DNA of 64,000 nt from DATFQE01 sp963738205. GTDB taxonomy: Bacteria; Actinomycetota; Thermoleophilia; Gaiellales; Gaiellaceae. A model generated the notes under the pieces. The model did no database searches. It was not told the origin of the DNA and saw only the letters and a list, made by a program, of their open reading frames with translations. The position numbers and the translations under genes were made by a program. Location: contig CAVTVQ010000007.1 of NCBI GenBank assembly GCA_963738205.1, positions 620,001-684,000 of the forward strand. Direction: 5' to 3'. This document shows positions 24,692 to 33,069 of the stretch, one piece after another (the stretch's first letter is position 1; the number at the start of each line of letters is the position of its first letter).

Positions 24692-25678
24692 ATGGAGCCC
24701 TGGTGGATCTCGCTGCCGAAGGCGTTCGTGATCATCAACGTCGTCCTGCTGATGTTCGCCTACCTCACCTGGGTCGAGCGCAAGGTGATCGGGCGGATGC
24801 AACGGCGCTTCGGCCCCAACCGCGCCGGCCCGTACGGTCTGCTGCAGCCGATCGCGGATCTGGTCAAGCTGATCCGCAAGGAGAGCTTCGTCCCGACCGC
24901 GGGCATCGACGTGCTCTACATCGGCGCCCCGGTCCTGTCGGCCTTCACGGCGCTCCTCGCGTTCGCGGTCATCCCCTTCGGGCCGGGCTGGACAGTGGAC
25001 GACTACCACATCACCGGCTACGTCGCGAACGTCTCGATCTCGCTGATGCTCCTGTTCGCCCTCGGCTCGATCGGCATCTACGGCTTCATCGTCGGCGGCT
25101 GGGCCTCGGAGTCGAAGTACTCACTGCTCGGCGCCATGCGCACCTGCGCCCAGCTCGTCTCCTATGAGGTCTCGCTGGCCCTCTCCGTGCTGGGAATCGT
25201 GCTGATGGCGAGCTCGCTGTCGCTCGTCGACATCGTCGACAAGCAGGCCGGCTCGTGGTGGTACGTCGTCCCACAGATCGTCGGGTTCCTCGTCTTCCTG
25301 ATCGCGGGCACAGCCGAGACCAACCGCGCCCCGTTCGACCTGCCCGAGGCCGAGAGCGAGCTCGTCGCCGGCTACCACACCGAGTACAGCGGGATGCGTT
25401 GGGGCCTCTTCCAGATGGCCGAGTACGTGAACCTGATCCTGCTCTCCGCGCTCGCGACCACGCTGTTCCTCGGCGGCTGGCACGGACCCTGGGACGACTG
25501 GTTCGGACCGCTCTGGTTCCTGCTCAAGGTCGCCGTGATGATCTTCCTGTTCATCTGGCTGCGGACGACGCTCCCGCGCCTGCGCTACGACCAGCTGATG
25601 CGCTTCGGCTGGAAGGTCCTGCTCCCGGTCGCGACCGTGAACGCCGTCGTGACCGCCGCCCTGGTGCTGGCCTTCTGA
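24692..25678 (+). CDS. nuoH: NADH-quinone oxidoreductase subunit H
   Basis: 328 residues, ATG 24692. Eight-span membrane subunit that caps the quinone channel. Signatures include WVERKVIGRMQRRFGPNRAGPYGLLQPIAD (from about 27) and AETNRAPFDLPEAESELVAGYHTEYSGMRW (from about 208), whose charged residues couple quinone chemistry to proton movement. It overlaps nuoI by one base (TGATG). Confidence 0.96.
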   Translation: MEPWWISLPKAFVIINVVLLMFAYLTWVERKVIGRMQRRFGPNRAGPYGLLQPIADLVKLIRKESFVPTAGIDVLYIGAPVLSAFTALLAFAVIPFGPGWTVDDYHITGYVANVSISLMLLFALGSIGIYGFIVGGWASESKYSLLGAMRTCAQLVSYEVSLALSVLGIVLMASSLSLVDIVDKQAGSWWYVVPQIVGFLVFLIAGTAETNRAPFDLPEAESELVAGYHTEYSGMRWGLFQMAEYVNLILLSALATTLFLGGWHGPWDDWFGPLWFLLKVAVMIFLFIWLRTTLPRLRYDQLMRFGWKVLLPVATVNAVVTAALVLAF

Positions 25679-26172
25679 TGGCAGGGCCGCTCGACAGCCT
25701 CAAGGGCTTCGGCGTCACGCTGAAGCAGGTCTTCCAGAAGCCGATCACGCAGCAGTACCCCGAGTACAAGCGGCCGGTCTACCCGCGCTTCCGCGGCCGC
25801 CATCGCCTGTGGACACACGAGAACGGGCTGGAGAAGTGCGTCGGCTGCTCGCTCTGCGCCGCCGCCTGCCCGGCGGACTGCATCCGGGTGGTCGCCGCCG
25901 AGAACACGCCCGACAACCGGGTCTCCGCCGGAGAGCGCTTCGCGCGCATCTACGAGATCAACCTCAGCCGCTGCATCTTCTGCGGCTACTGCGAGCTGGC
26001 GTGTCCATTCGACGCGATCACGCTCGAGCAGGAGTACGAGCTGTCCGAGTACTCGCGCGACGATCTGATCTACACGAAGGACATGCTGCTCGCGCCGCCG
26101 CGCAAGCGCATCCCTGTCGCCGACCGCGACCTCTACGACACGCCGATCTCGGCGTACAAGGCGAGGAGCTAG
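25678..26172 (+). CDS. nuoI: NADH-quinone oxidoreductase subunit I
   Basis: 164 residues, ATG 25678, overlapping the nuoH stop. Two 4Fe-4S ferredoxin motifs bind clusters N6a and N6b: CVGCSLCAAACPADC and CIFCGYCELACPFDA. It carries electrons from NuoG to N2 in NuoB. The frame is open further upstream in the alternate frame of nuoH, but the ferredoxin fold begins here. It is followed directly by nuoJ. Confidence 0.95.
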   Translation: MAGPLDSLKGFGVTLKQVFQKPITQQYPEYKRPVYPRFRGRHRLWTHENGLEKCVGCSLCAAACPADCIRVVAAENTPDNRVSAGERFARIYEINLSRCIFCGYCELACPFDAITLEQEYELSEYSRDDLIYTKDMLLAPPRKRIPVADRDLYDTPISAYKARS

Positions 26173-26718
26173 ATGGGCAACTTCCTCGTCTGGGTGGTGT
26201 GGACGCTGGCCGCCTTTGCCTGCCTTGGCTCCGGAATCGCGGTCGTGACCTTCACGAACCCCTTCTACTCGGCGCTCGCTCTGATCGGGAACCTCGCGTC
26301 GCTCGCCGTCCTGTACCTGCTGCTCGCGGCCGAGTTCGTCGCCGCCGCCCAGGTGCTCGTGTACGCCGGTGCGGTGATGGTGATGTTCCTGTTCGTGATC
26401 GCCTACGTCGGGCAGCGCTCCGACACGGTGTGGACGGGCGGGCCGAGCTGGCAGCTGATCGGCGGGGTGCTCGCCGGCGGCGCGATCCTGGTCGAGGTGA
26501 TCATCGCCATCGGGCTGGGGGCCAGCGGCCGGCTCCAGGACGAAGCCGACATCGATGCCGCCTTCGGCAGCCCCGCCCAGATCGGCCGGCTGTTCCTGAC
26601 CGACCACCTGCTCGCCTTCGAGATCACCTCGATCGTCCTGCTCGTGGCCGCGGTCGGCGGGGTCGTCCTCGGCGGGCAGAGCCGCCTCTTTCCCGAGCGG
26701 GAGGAGTCCCGGCCGTGA
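26173..26718 (+). CDS. nuoJ: NADH-quinone oxidoreductase subunit J
   Basis: 181 residues, ATG 26173, directly after the nuoI stop. Five-span membrane subunit with the ND6-type signature AEFVAAAQVLVYAGAVMVMFLFVIAYVG (about 54-80), which forms the pi-bulge helix used in coupling. It overlaps nuoK by one base. Confidence 0.94.
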   Translation: MGNFLVWVVWTLAAFACLGSGIAVVTFTNPFYSALALIGNLASLAVLYLLLAAEFVAAAQVLVYAGAVMVMFLFVIAYVGQRSDTVWTGGPSWQLIGGVLAGGAILVEVIIAIGLGASGRLQDEADIDAAFGSPAQIGRLFLTDHLLAFEITSIVLLVAAVGGVVLGGQSRLFPEREESRP

Positions 26719-27023
26719 TGGGGCCGGAGATCCCGCTCTACCTCACGGTCGCGAGCTTCCTGTTCGCGACCGGCGCGCTCGGAGTGCTCCTCCGCCGCAA
26801 CCCGCTGATCGTGCTGCTCTCGCTCGAGATCATGCTCAACGGCGCCAATCTCGCGTTCATCGCCTTCGCACGTCGCCTCGGCGACGCCGACGGGCAGATC
26901 TTCGCCGTCGCCGTGATGGCCGTCGCCGCCTCGGAGGTCGTCGTCGGCCTCGGCCTCGTCGTGGCCCTGCACCGGCGCGACCTCGAGCTCGACGTCGACA
27001 CGCTGTCCACGCTGAGGGGCTGA
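26718..27023 (+). CDS. nuoK: NADH-quinone oxidoreductase subunit K
   Basis: 101 residues, ATG 26718 (a GTG one codon earlier is possible). Three membrane spans. It carries the two family Glu residues within membrane helices (SLEIMLNGANLAFIAFA and AASEVVVGLGLVVAL), needed for proton transfer. It lies between nuoJ (one-base overlap) and nuoL (one-base gap). Confidence 0.94.
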   Translation: MGPEIPLYLTVASFLFATGALGVLLRRNPLIVLLSLEIMLNGANLAFIAFARRLGDADGQIFAVAVMAVAASEVVVGLGLVVALHRRDLELDVDTLSTLRG

Positions 27024-27024
27024 C

Positions 27025-28914
27025 GTGGAAGTCGGCGCCTGGCTCTGCCTCACGTCCCCGCTCGCGGGCGCGCTGCTGATCACCCTCGCCGGGACGCGAA
27101 TCTCGCGGCGGACGGCCGCCTACCTGTCGACGCTCTCGGTCGCGGTAGCGTTCGTCGGAGCGGCGGTCGCCTTCTTCGCGCTCCTCGACCGCAGCCCCGA
27201 GGACCGGACGGTGACGTCGGAGGCCTGGACGTGGCTGGCCGCCGGCGACTTCCGCGCTCCGCTCGAGATCCTGATCGACCCGCTGAGCGTCTTCATGATG
27301 CTGATCGTCTCCGGCGTCGGCGCGCTGATCGTCGCCTACTCGATCGGCTACATGGACGGCGAGGACGAGGAGCGGCGCTACTTCGCGTACATGGCGCTGT
27401 TCGTCTTCTCGATGCTGCTGCTCGTCCAGTCGGCGAACTTCGTGCTGCTGCTCGTCGGCTGGGGCCTGGTCGGCCTCTCCTCATACCTCCTGATCGGCTT
27501 CTACCACGAGCGGCCGAGCGCGGTCGCGGCGGCCAAGAAGGCGTTCATCATGAACGCGTTCGGCGACGCGACGATGGCGCTCGCCATCTTCCTGCTGTTC
27601 TGGAACGGCGCCTCACTCGGGCTGGCGCAGTTCGAGTACGCCGAGGGCACCTCACAGACAGTGATGACACTGGTCGCGCTCGGGCTGCTCGGCGGCGCGA
27701 TTGCCAAGTCGGCGCAGATCCCGCTGCACACCTGGCTCCCCGACGCAATGGAGGGCCCAACGCCGGTGAGCGCGCTCATCCATGCGGCCACGATGGTGAC
27801 CGCGGGCGTCTATCTGCTCGTGCGCACGCACGTCGTCTTCGAGGCCGCGCCCGAGGTGCAGGACCTCGCCGCCGCCATCGGCGCCGTCACGCTGCTCGTC
27901 GCCGGGCTGGTCGCGCTCGTACAGACCGACATCAAGCGCGTGATCGCCTACTCGACCATGTCTCAGATCGGCTACATGTTCCTCGGGGCCGGGATCGGCG
28001 CCTACACGAGCGGCATGTTCCACCTGATGACCCACGCCTTCTTCAAGGCGCTGCTCTTCCTCGCGGCCGGGATCGTCATCCACGCGCTGGTCGGCGAGCA
28101 GGACATGCGCCGGATGGGCGGGCTGCGGGCCTACCTCCCGAAGACGCGCATCGCGTTCCTGGTCGGCGCGTTGGCGCTGGCCGGGATGCCGCCGCTGTCG
28201 GGCTTCTGGTCGAAGGACTCGATCCTCGCGGGTGCGCTCGCCGACGGCTGGTACGGCCAGCTGTTGCTCGCGGTCGGCCTCGTCGGGGTGTTCCTGACCG
28301 GCCTCTACACGTTCCGCATGTTCTTCATGGTCTTCGAAGGCGACGTGTCGCCGTACGCCCGGGAGCACGCGCACGTGCCGGCACCCGGGCAGGGCGAGGG
28401 GCCGTTCTCTATGACCTCGACAGTCTGGGTGCTCACCGTGCTGGCGACTGTCGGCGGCCTGATCCAGATCCCGGGACTGTGGGAGCTGCTCTCGGACTGG
28501 CTGAACCCGGTCGCCGAGCCACTCGTCGAGCCGAGCGTGCTCCAGGACTACGTCACGAGCGCCGTGTCGGTCGCGTTCGGGCTGGCGGGGATCGGGCTCG
28601 CGTGGTGGATCTACGGCGCTCGACGCGTGGCCGTCCCGTCGATTCCGTTCGTCAGGCGCCTGCTGGAACACAAGTTCTACTTCGACGAGGCGTACGACTG
28701 GGTCTTCTACAAGCCGGCCGTGCTGACCGCCCGCGCCTGGCAGCGCTTCGTGGAGCGGCCGCTGATCGCCGGCTCGATCGACGTCGTCGCGGACGGCACC
28801 CGCCGCGCCGGCGGTGGCGTCAGCCAGACGCAGACCGGCCTCGTCCGCAGCTATGCGCTCGCCCTCGCGTTCGGCGTCGCCGTCCTCGTCCTCGTCTTCA
28901 TCTCGGTGCGCTGA
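27025..28914 (+). CDS. nuoL: NADH-quinone oxidoreductase subunit L
   Basis: 629 residues, GTG 27025. Largest antiporter-like proton-pumping subunit, with about 15 spans plus the long lateral helix. Motifs: GWGLVGLSSYLLIGFYHERPSAVAAAKKAFIMNAFGD, AKSAQIPLHTWLPDAMEGPTPVSALIHAATMVTAGVYL (Lys and Pro of the channel) and AYSTMSQIGYMFLGAG. Normal length. A gap of 86 bases to nuoM follows, and it contains a 28-codon open frame. Confidence 0.95.
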   Translation: MEVGAWLCLTSPLAGALLITLAGTRISRRTAAYLSTLSVAVAFVGAAVAFFALLDRSPEDRTVTSEAWTWLAAGDFRAPLEILIDPLSVFMMLIVSGVGALIVAYSIGYMDGEDEERRYFAYMALFVFSMLLLVQSANFVLLLVGWGLVGLSSYLLIGFYHERPSAVAAAKKAFIMNAFGDATMALAIFLLFWNGASLGLAQFEYAEGTSQTVMTLVALGLLGGAIAKSAQIPLHTWLPDAMEGPTPVSALIHAATMVTAGVYLLVRTHVVFEAAPEVQDLAAAIGAVTLLVAGLVALVQTDIKRVIAYSTMSQIGYMFLGAGIGAYTSGMFHLMTHAFFKALLFLAAGIVIHALVGEQDMRRMGGLRAYLPKTRIAFLVGALALAGMPPLSGFWSKDSILAGALADGWYGQLLLAVGLVGVFLTGLYTFRMFFMVFEGDVSPYAREHAHVPAPGQGEGPFSMTSTVWVLTVLATVGGLIQIPGLWELLSDWLNPVAEPLVEPSVLQDYVTSAVSVAFGLAGIGLAWWIYGARRVAVPSIPFVRRLLEHKFYFDEAYDWVFYKPAVLTARAWQRFVERPLIAGSIDVVADGTRRAGGGVSQTQTGLVRSYALALAFGVAVLVLVFISVR

Positions 28915-29001
28915 ATGGAACGCTACGCGTCCAGTTTGGTTCTCTGCTCGCACGGTCGGCCATGGTCGAGTGAGCAGTCGAAGACAGGGGCGCCGGCGTA
29001 A
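28915..29001 (+). CDS. 28-codon ORF filling the nuoL-nuoM gap (speculative)
   Basis: ATG 28915 follows the nuoL stop immediately, and the TAA stop (28999-29001) overlaps the nuoM ATG by one base, so this small frame spans the whole gap. The peptide begins MERYASSLVLCSHGRPWSSE and has no recognisable domain. Its third-position GC (about 22 of 28) is lower than that of the nuo genes. It could act as a translational coupler, be a true small protein, or be chance. A weak hairpin (28944-28977) is superimposed on it. Confidence 0.25.
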   Translation: MERYASSLVLCSHGRPWSSEQSKTGAPA

Positions 29002-30449
29002 TGGAGTGGCTGACCACCACGCTGATCCTGCTACCGCTGATCGGGGCGCTCGTCGTGTGGCTCACCCCGCTGCCCTCGCCGTTCGCCGGCTCGCTCGCGC
29101 TACTGGTCGCGTTGGCGGAGGTCGGTCTCTGGATCAACTGCCTCTTCCGCTTCGAGTTCGAGCAGGGACTGCAGTTCGAGCAGCGGCATTCGTGGTTCGG
29201 CGAACTCGGCGTCTCCTACCACGTCGGCATCTACGGCTTCTCGCTCTGGCTCGTGGGCCTCAGCGTCGTCGTCGGCGCGGCCGCGATCGCGTACGCCGTC
29301 TGGGAGGGCCGAGACCGGGCACGCGGCTACTTCGGCCTGATGCTCTTCCTGACCGGGGCCATCGTCGGGGTCTTCGTGGCCCAGGACCTGCTGCTCTTCT
29401 ACGTCTTCTTCGAGGCCATGCTCGTGCCCCTGTACGTCCTGATCGGCGCGTGGGGTGGGCCGGGGCGGCTCGGCGCGACGATCAAGTTCGTCATCTACAC
29501 GATGGCCGGCTCGCTGTTCATGCTCGCCGCGATCATCGTCTTCGGGCTCCAGCAGGGCACGTTCGACCTGATCGACAGCGGCACGAGCGACGACGCATGG
29601 CTGTTCCTCGGGTTCGCGCTGGCATTCGCCGTGAAGGCTCCGCTCTTCCCGCTGCACGGCTGGCTGCCGGACGCCTATCGCGAGTCGCCGCCGGAGGTGG
29701 CCGCGATCCTCTCCGGCGTCGTCTCGAAGGCGGCGGCGTACGGCTTCCTCCGGATCGCGATCCCGAAGTTTCCCGGGCCGGCGGACGACTTCCAGGTGCT
29801 GATCCTCGTGCTGGCCGCCACAGGCCTCGTGTACGGCTCGCTCCTCGCCTTCCGCGCTCCCGACCTGCGCGGGGTGATCGCCTACTCGAGCCTCGCCCAG
29901 ATGGGCCTGATCACGCTCGGGCTGTTCGCCTTCAACGATCTCGGCTACGACGGCGCAGTCGTGCAGATGATCGCGCACGGCCTCGTCTCGGCGACGCTCT
30001 TCATGCTCGCCGGCGCCGTCGAGCGCCGCTGCCTGACCGGCGAGCTCTCGCGGCTCGGCGGCATGGCCCGTGGGAGACCGGCGCTGGCGACGATGGTGAT
30101 GACGACCGGGATCATCGGCCTCGCCGTTCCCGGGTCGGTCGCGTTCGCCGGTGAGTTCCTGATCCTCGCGGGCGTGTTCAACACGGGCTGGGCCTGGGCC
30201 GTGATCGGCGCCGGCGCGATCGTGCTGGCGGCGATGTACCAGCTGCGGCTGATCTCGGCGATCCTGCACCAGGAGCCGGGCCCTGCCGTGTCGCCGGCAG
30301 CCCTCGACCTCCGCCCTGCCGAGCTCGCTGTCCTCGTCCCGCTCGTGGCGCTGCTGCTCGCCCTCTCGGCCTGGCCGGCGGCGATCAGCGAGCACTCCTT
30401 CGTAGGCGACGACGCCGCTCGAGTGGTTCAGGAGCAGTTCAGGCGATGA
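29001..30449 (+). CDS. nuoM: NADH-quinone oxidoreductase subunit M
   Basis: 482 residues, ATG 29001. Antiporter-like membrane subunit with about 14 spans. Motifs: FFEAMLVPLYVLIGAWGG (with the channel Glu), FAVKAPLFPLHGWLPDAYRESPPEVAAILSGVVSKAAAYGFLR (channel Lys) and AYSSLAQMGLITLGLFA. It lacks a strong ribosome site (CAGGGGCGCC), so it may rely on coupling to upstream translation. It overlaps nuoN by four bases. Confidence 0.95.
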   Translation: MEWLTTTLILLPLIGALVVWLTPLPSPFAGSLALLVALAEVGLWINCLFRFEFEQGLQFEQRHSWFGELGVSYHVGIYGFSLWLVGLSVVVGAAAIAYAVWEGRDRARGYFGLMLFLTGAIVGVFVAQDLLLFYVFFEAMLVPLYVLIGAWGGPGRLGATIKFVIYTMAGSLFMLAAIIVFGLQQGTFDLIDSGTSDDAWLFLGFALAFAVKAPLFPLHGWLPDAYRESPPEVAAILSGVVSKAAAYGFLRIAIPKFPGPADDFQVLILVLAATGLVYGSLLAFRAPDLRGVIAYSSLAQMGLITLGLFAFNDLGYDGAVVQMIAHGLVSATLFMLAGAVERRCLTGELSRLGGMARGRPALATMVMTTGIIGLAVPGSVAFAGEFLILAGVFNTGWAWAVIGAGAIVLAAMYQLRLISAILHQEPGPAVSPAALDLRPAELAVLVPLVALLLALSAWPAAISEHSFVGDDAARVVQEQFRR

Positions 30450-31921
30450 CACCGAGCGTCGACTGGTTCGCGATCTCGCCCTCGCTCGCCCTGCTCGCGG
30501 GCGGCGGAGTCGCGCTGCTCGCTGCCGTGCTCGTGCCCCGCTGGCTGCGGGCTCCGCTGGCAGCGACGGCGGCCGCCGGCGGGTTCATCGGCGCCTTCGT
30601 CGCAGCCGCGCTGCTCTTCTGGAAGAGCCCGGAGGCGCAGACGCTGGTCGGCGACGCCATGACGCGCGACCGCTTCGGGGCGATGGCGCAGCTGATCGTC
30701 GCCGGCGTCGGCCTGCTCACGATCGGCATGTCGTACAGCCGCAGCTCACGCGGCACCCACGCCGCCGAGTTCTACGCGCTGCTCGCGGCGGCCGGCGGCG
30801 GGATGGTGTTCCTCGTCCAGGCGAACAACCTGATGACGCTGTTCCTGGGCCTGGAGTGGTTCTCGGTCGCGCTGTACATCCTCTGCGCGATCGAGCTGGA
30901 CCTCGTCGGCTCGCTCGAGGCCGGCCTCAAGTACCTGATCATCGGCGGGTTCGGCTCCGCGGTGCTGCTCTTCGGGTCGGCGTTGATCTTCGGCTCGACC
31001 GGCGAGCTCGGCTTCGCCCAGATCGCCGAGGCGACCCGGGCGCAGGACCTCGTCGACGACCCACTGCTGGTAGCCGGGCTGGCGATGCTCATCGCCGGGC
31101 TCTGCTTCAAGGCCTCCGCGGCGCCGTTTCACCAGTGGACCCCCGACGTCTACGAGGGCGCGCCGACGCCGGTGACCGCGTTCATGGCGGCGGCGACGAA
31201 GACGGTCGCGGTGGTGCTGATGCTGCGCGTGCTCGTCACCGCCTTCCCGCAAGAGGACGAGCTCTGGACGATCGCCATCGCCGTGATCGTCTGCATCTCG
31301 CTCGCGTGGGGGAATCTCGCCGCCCTCGTGCAGCGGAACGTCAAGCGCATGCTGGCGTACTCGTCGATCGCACACGCAGGCTTCCTGTTGATCGCCGTGG
31401 CGGCAGACAGCGAGCTCGGCACCCGCGCGCTGCTCTTCTACCTGATCCCCTACGCGGCCGCCTCCGTCGGCGCCTTCGCCGTCGTCGCGGCGCGCGAGCG
31501 GGAGCTCGGCGTGCCGGTCACCCTCGACAATCTCGGCGGCCTGGGCTGGGAGCGCCCGCTGCTCGGCGTCGCGATGTGGGCGTTCATGCTCTCCTTCGCC
31601 GGCCTGCCCCCGACCGGCGGCTTCGTCGGCAAGTTCTTCGTCCTGTCCTCGGCCTACGACCGCGGCTGGACGTGGCTCGTGATCGTCGGCGTCGTCGGGA
31701 CGCTGATCTCCCTCTACTACTACCTGGCGGTCATCCGCGCGCTCTACATGCGCTCGCCGCTCGAGATGCAGCTCGCGCCGTCGGGGGGATCACCTCCCCG
31801 CGAGGTGCTGCTCGGCACGTCGGTCTTCGTCGCGATGGCCGTGACGGTCGGCTCGTTCTTCGCGGTCGAGCCGCTGATCGACATGGCCCGCGAAGCGGCG
31901 CAGTCGCTACCTCTGGTCTAG
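30446..31921 (+). CDS. nuoN: NADH-quinone oxidoreductase subunit N
   Basis: 491 residues, ATG 30446, four-base overlap with nuoM. Third antiporter-like subunit, with about 14 spans. Motifs: LFLGLEWFSVALYILCAIE, FKASAAPFHQWTPDVYEGAPTPVTAFMAAATKTVAVVLMLR and AYSSIAHAGFLLIAVA. It ends the 14-gene operon. Its stop overlaps, by two bases, the stop of the convergent phosphoesterase gene. Confidence 0.95.
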   Translation: MTPSVDWFAISPSLALLAGGGVALLAAVLVPRWLRAPLAATAAAGGFIGAFVAAALLFWKSPEAQTLVGDAMTRDRFGAMAQLIVAGVGLLTIGMSYSRSSRGTHAAEFYALLAAAGGGMVFLVQANNLMTLFLGLEWFSVALYILCAIELDLVGSLEAGLKYLIIGGFGSAVLLFGSALIFGSTGELGFAQIAEATRAQDLVDDPLLVAGLAMLIAGLCFKASAAPFHQWTPDVYEGAPTPVTAFMAAATKTVAVVLMLRVLVTAFPQEDELWTIAIAVIVCISLAWGNLAALVQRNVKRMLAYSSIAHAGFLLIAVAADSELGTRALLFYLIPYAAASVGAFAVVAARERELGVPVTLDNLGGLGWERPLLGVAMWAFMLSFAGLPPTGGFVGKFFVLSSAYDRGWTWLVIVGVVGTLISLYYYLAVIRALYMRSPLEMQLAPSGGSPPREVLLGTSVFVAMAVTVGSFFAVEPLIDMAREAAQSLPLV

Positions 31922-32640
31922 GACCAGCAGCTCGTCCACCACTCCGCATGCGGCATCCCGCTGACGCGCGCGGCCTCCAGCATCGCGTCGACGTCGTAGT
32001 AGACGCGCCTGAACTCCAGCTCCTGGCCCTCCGGGCCGGCGGTCGCGAGCACGTACTCGGCCCAGCGCGAGACGCGCAGCGAGCCGCCCGAAGGCCCGTC
32101 GGAGAAGGGCAGCCCGACGCTGCCCGGGTTCGCGAACAGCGCCTCCGGTAGACGGCGAAGCATCTGCAGGTGAGTGTGGCCGCCCAGGATCAGGTCGGCG
32201 GTGACGCCGTCGAGCGCCTCGGCGAGGTGCGTCCGCGAGACGTCCGGCAGCAGCAACTCCTCGAGTGACCGAGGCGAGGCGTGGAACAGGGCGAGCCGCG
32301 AGCCGTCAAGACGAAGCTCGAGAAAGCGCTCGAAGCCGCGCAGGAAGTCGAGCTCCTCGGGCGAGAGCCGAGCGGCGCACCAGTCGCCCTGCGCTGTGAG
32401 CCTGGGGCCGACCTCGCCGCGGAGCCTGGGCACGCCCTCGAGGAACCAGGCGTCCCAGTTCCCCATCAGCACGGGCCAGCCGAGCTCCCGGAGTCGCGCG
32501 ACGATCTCGTTTGGGAAGGGCCCGATGGCGACGTCGCCGAGGCAGACGATCTCGTCGACTCCGAGCGGCTCCAGGTCCGCGAGCACAGCGTCCAGGGCAA
32601 ACGGGTTGCCGTGCAGGTCGGAGAGCACTGCCACCCGCAT
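31918..32640 (-). CDS. Calcineurin-like metallophosphoesterase (YfcE-type)
   Basis: 240 residues from ATG 32640; a long in-frame upstream extension is shadow sequence. Motifs of the binuclear metal site appear in order: DLHGN (8-12), CLGDVAIGP, GNWDAWF and GGHTHLQM, with NPGSVGLPF after them. Such proteins hydrolyse phosphodiesters such as cyclic nucleotides or act as phosphatases. Convergent with, and touching, nuoN; a small CTGGTC/GACCAG dyad sits on the shared stops. Near the cyclase gene at 33070, but no direct link can be shown. Confidence 0.85.
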   Translation of the reverse strand: MRVAVLSDLHGNPFALDAVLADLEPLGVDEIVCLGDVAIGPFPNEIVARLRELGWPVLMGNWDAWFLEGVPRLRGEVGPRLTAQGDWCAARLSPEELDFLRGFERFLELRLDGSRLALFHASPRSLEELLLPDVSRTHLAEALDGVTADLILGGHTHLQMLRRLPEALFANPGSVGLPFSDGPSGGSLRVSRWAEYVLATAGPEGQELEFRRVYYDVDAMLEAARVSGMPHAEWWTSCWS

Positions 32641-32651
32641 GAGGTGAGACG

Positions 32652-33011
32652 CTAACGCGAGGGCAGCGCGCGGCGCTTGGCCTCGCCGATCGCGGCGAGG
32701 ACGCCTTCGAGCGAGAGCAGCGCCAGGCAGCCCGCAAGCGCGGTTGCACCCAGAGCGGGAACGACGCCCTCGAGCAGAGCGGGCGAGCGCGCGGCCGCGC
32801 CCACCACCACGAGCGTGACCACGAGCGCCCAGACGAGCGCCTGAGGCAGGCGGCCGGGCTCCTCGAGCAGCTCGCCGAAGACGGCGAGCCCGCCCGCGGC
32901 GGCTGCGGGAACGGCGGCGAGCAACGCGTAGAACGCGAGGCGGGGTGAGCCGGCCGCATCGGCGAGCGCCGCCACGAGCACCAGGCCGGCGGTGAGAACG
33001 CGGAGACCCAC
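32652..33011 (-). CDS. Four-span hydrophobic membrane protein, unknown function
   Basis: 119 residues from GTG 33011 (an alternative ATG at 33071 would overlap the divergent cyclase start codon). Four hydrophobic stretches (VLTAGLVLVAALADAAG, LAFYALLAAVPAAAAGGLAV, ALVWALVVTLVVVGAAA, GVVPALGATALAGCLALLSLEG) and little else. Its 3' end lies 11 bases before the phosphoesterase start on the same strand, so the two genes probably form an operon. No family recognised. Confidence 0.55.
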   Translation of the reverse strand: MGLRVLTAGLVLVAALADAAGSPRLAFYALLAAVPAAAAGGLAVFGELLEEPGRLPQALVWALVVTLVVVGAAARSPALLEGVVPALGATALAGCLALLSLEGVLAAIGEAKRRALPSR

Positions 33012-33069
33012 GGCCCGGTGTTCGCCGCCTGTCGCGCCGTTCCTTGCGCGAGTAGGCTCGACCAGCCGC

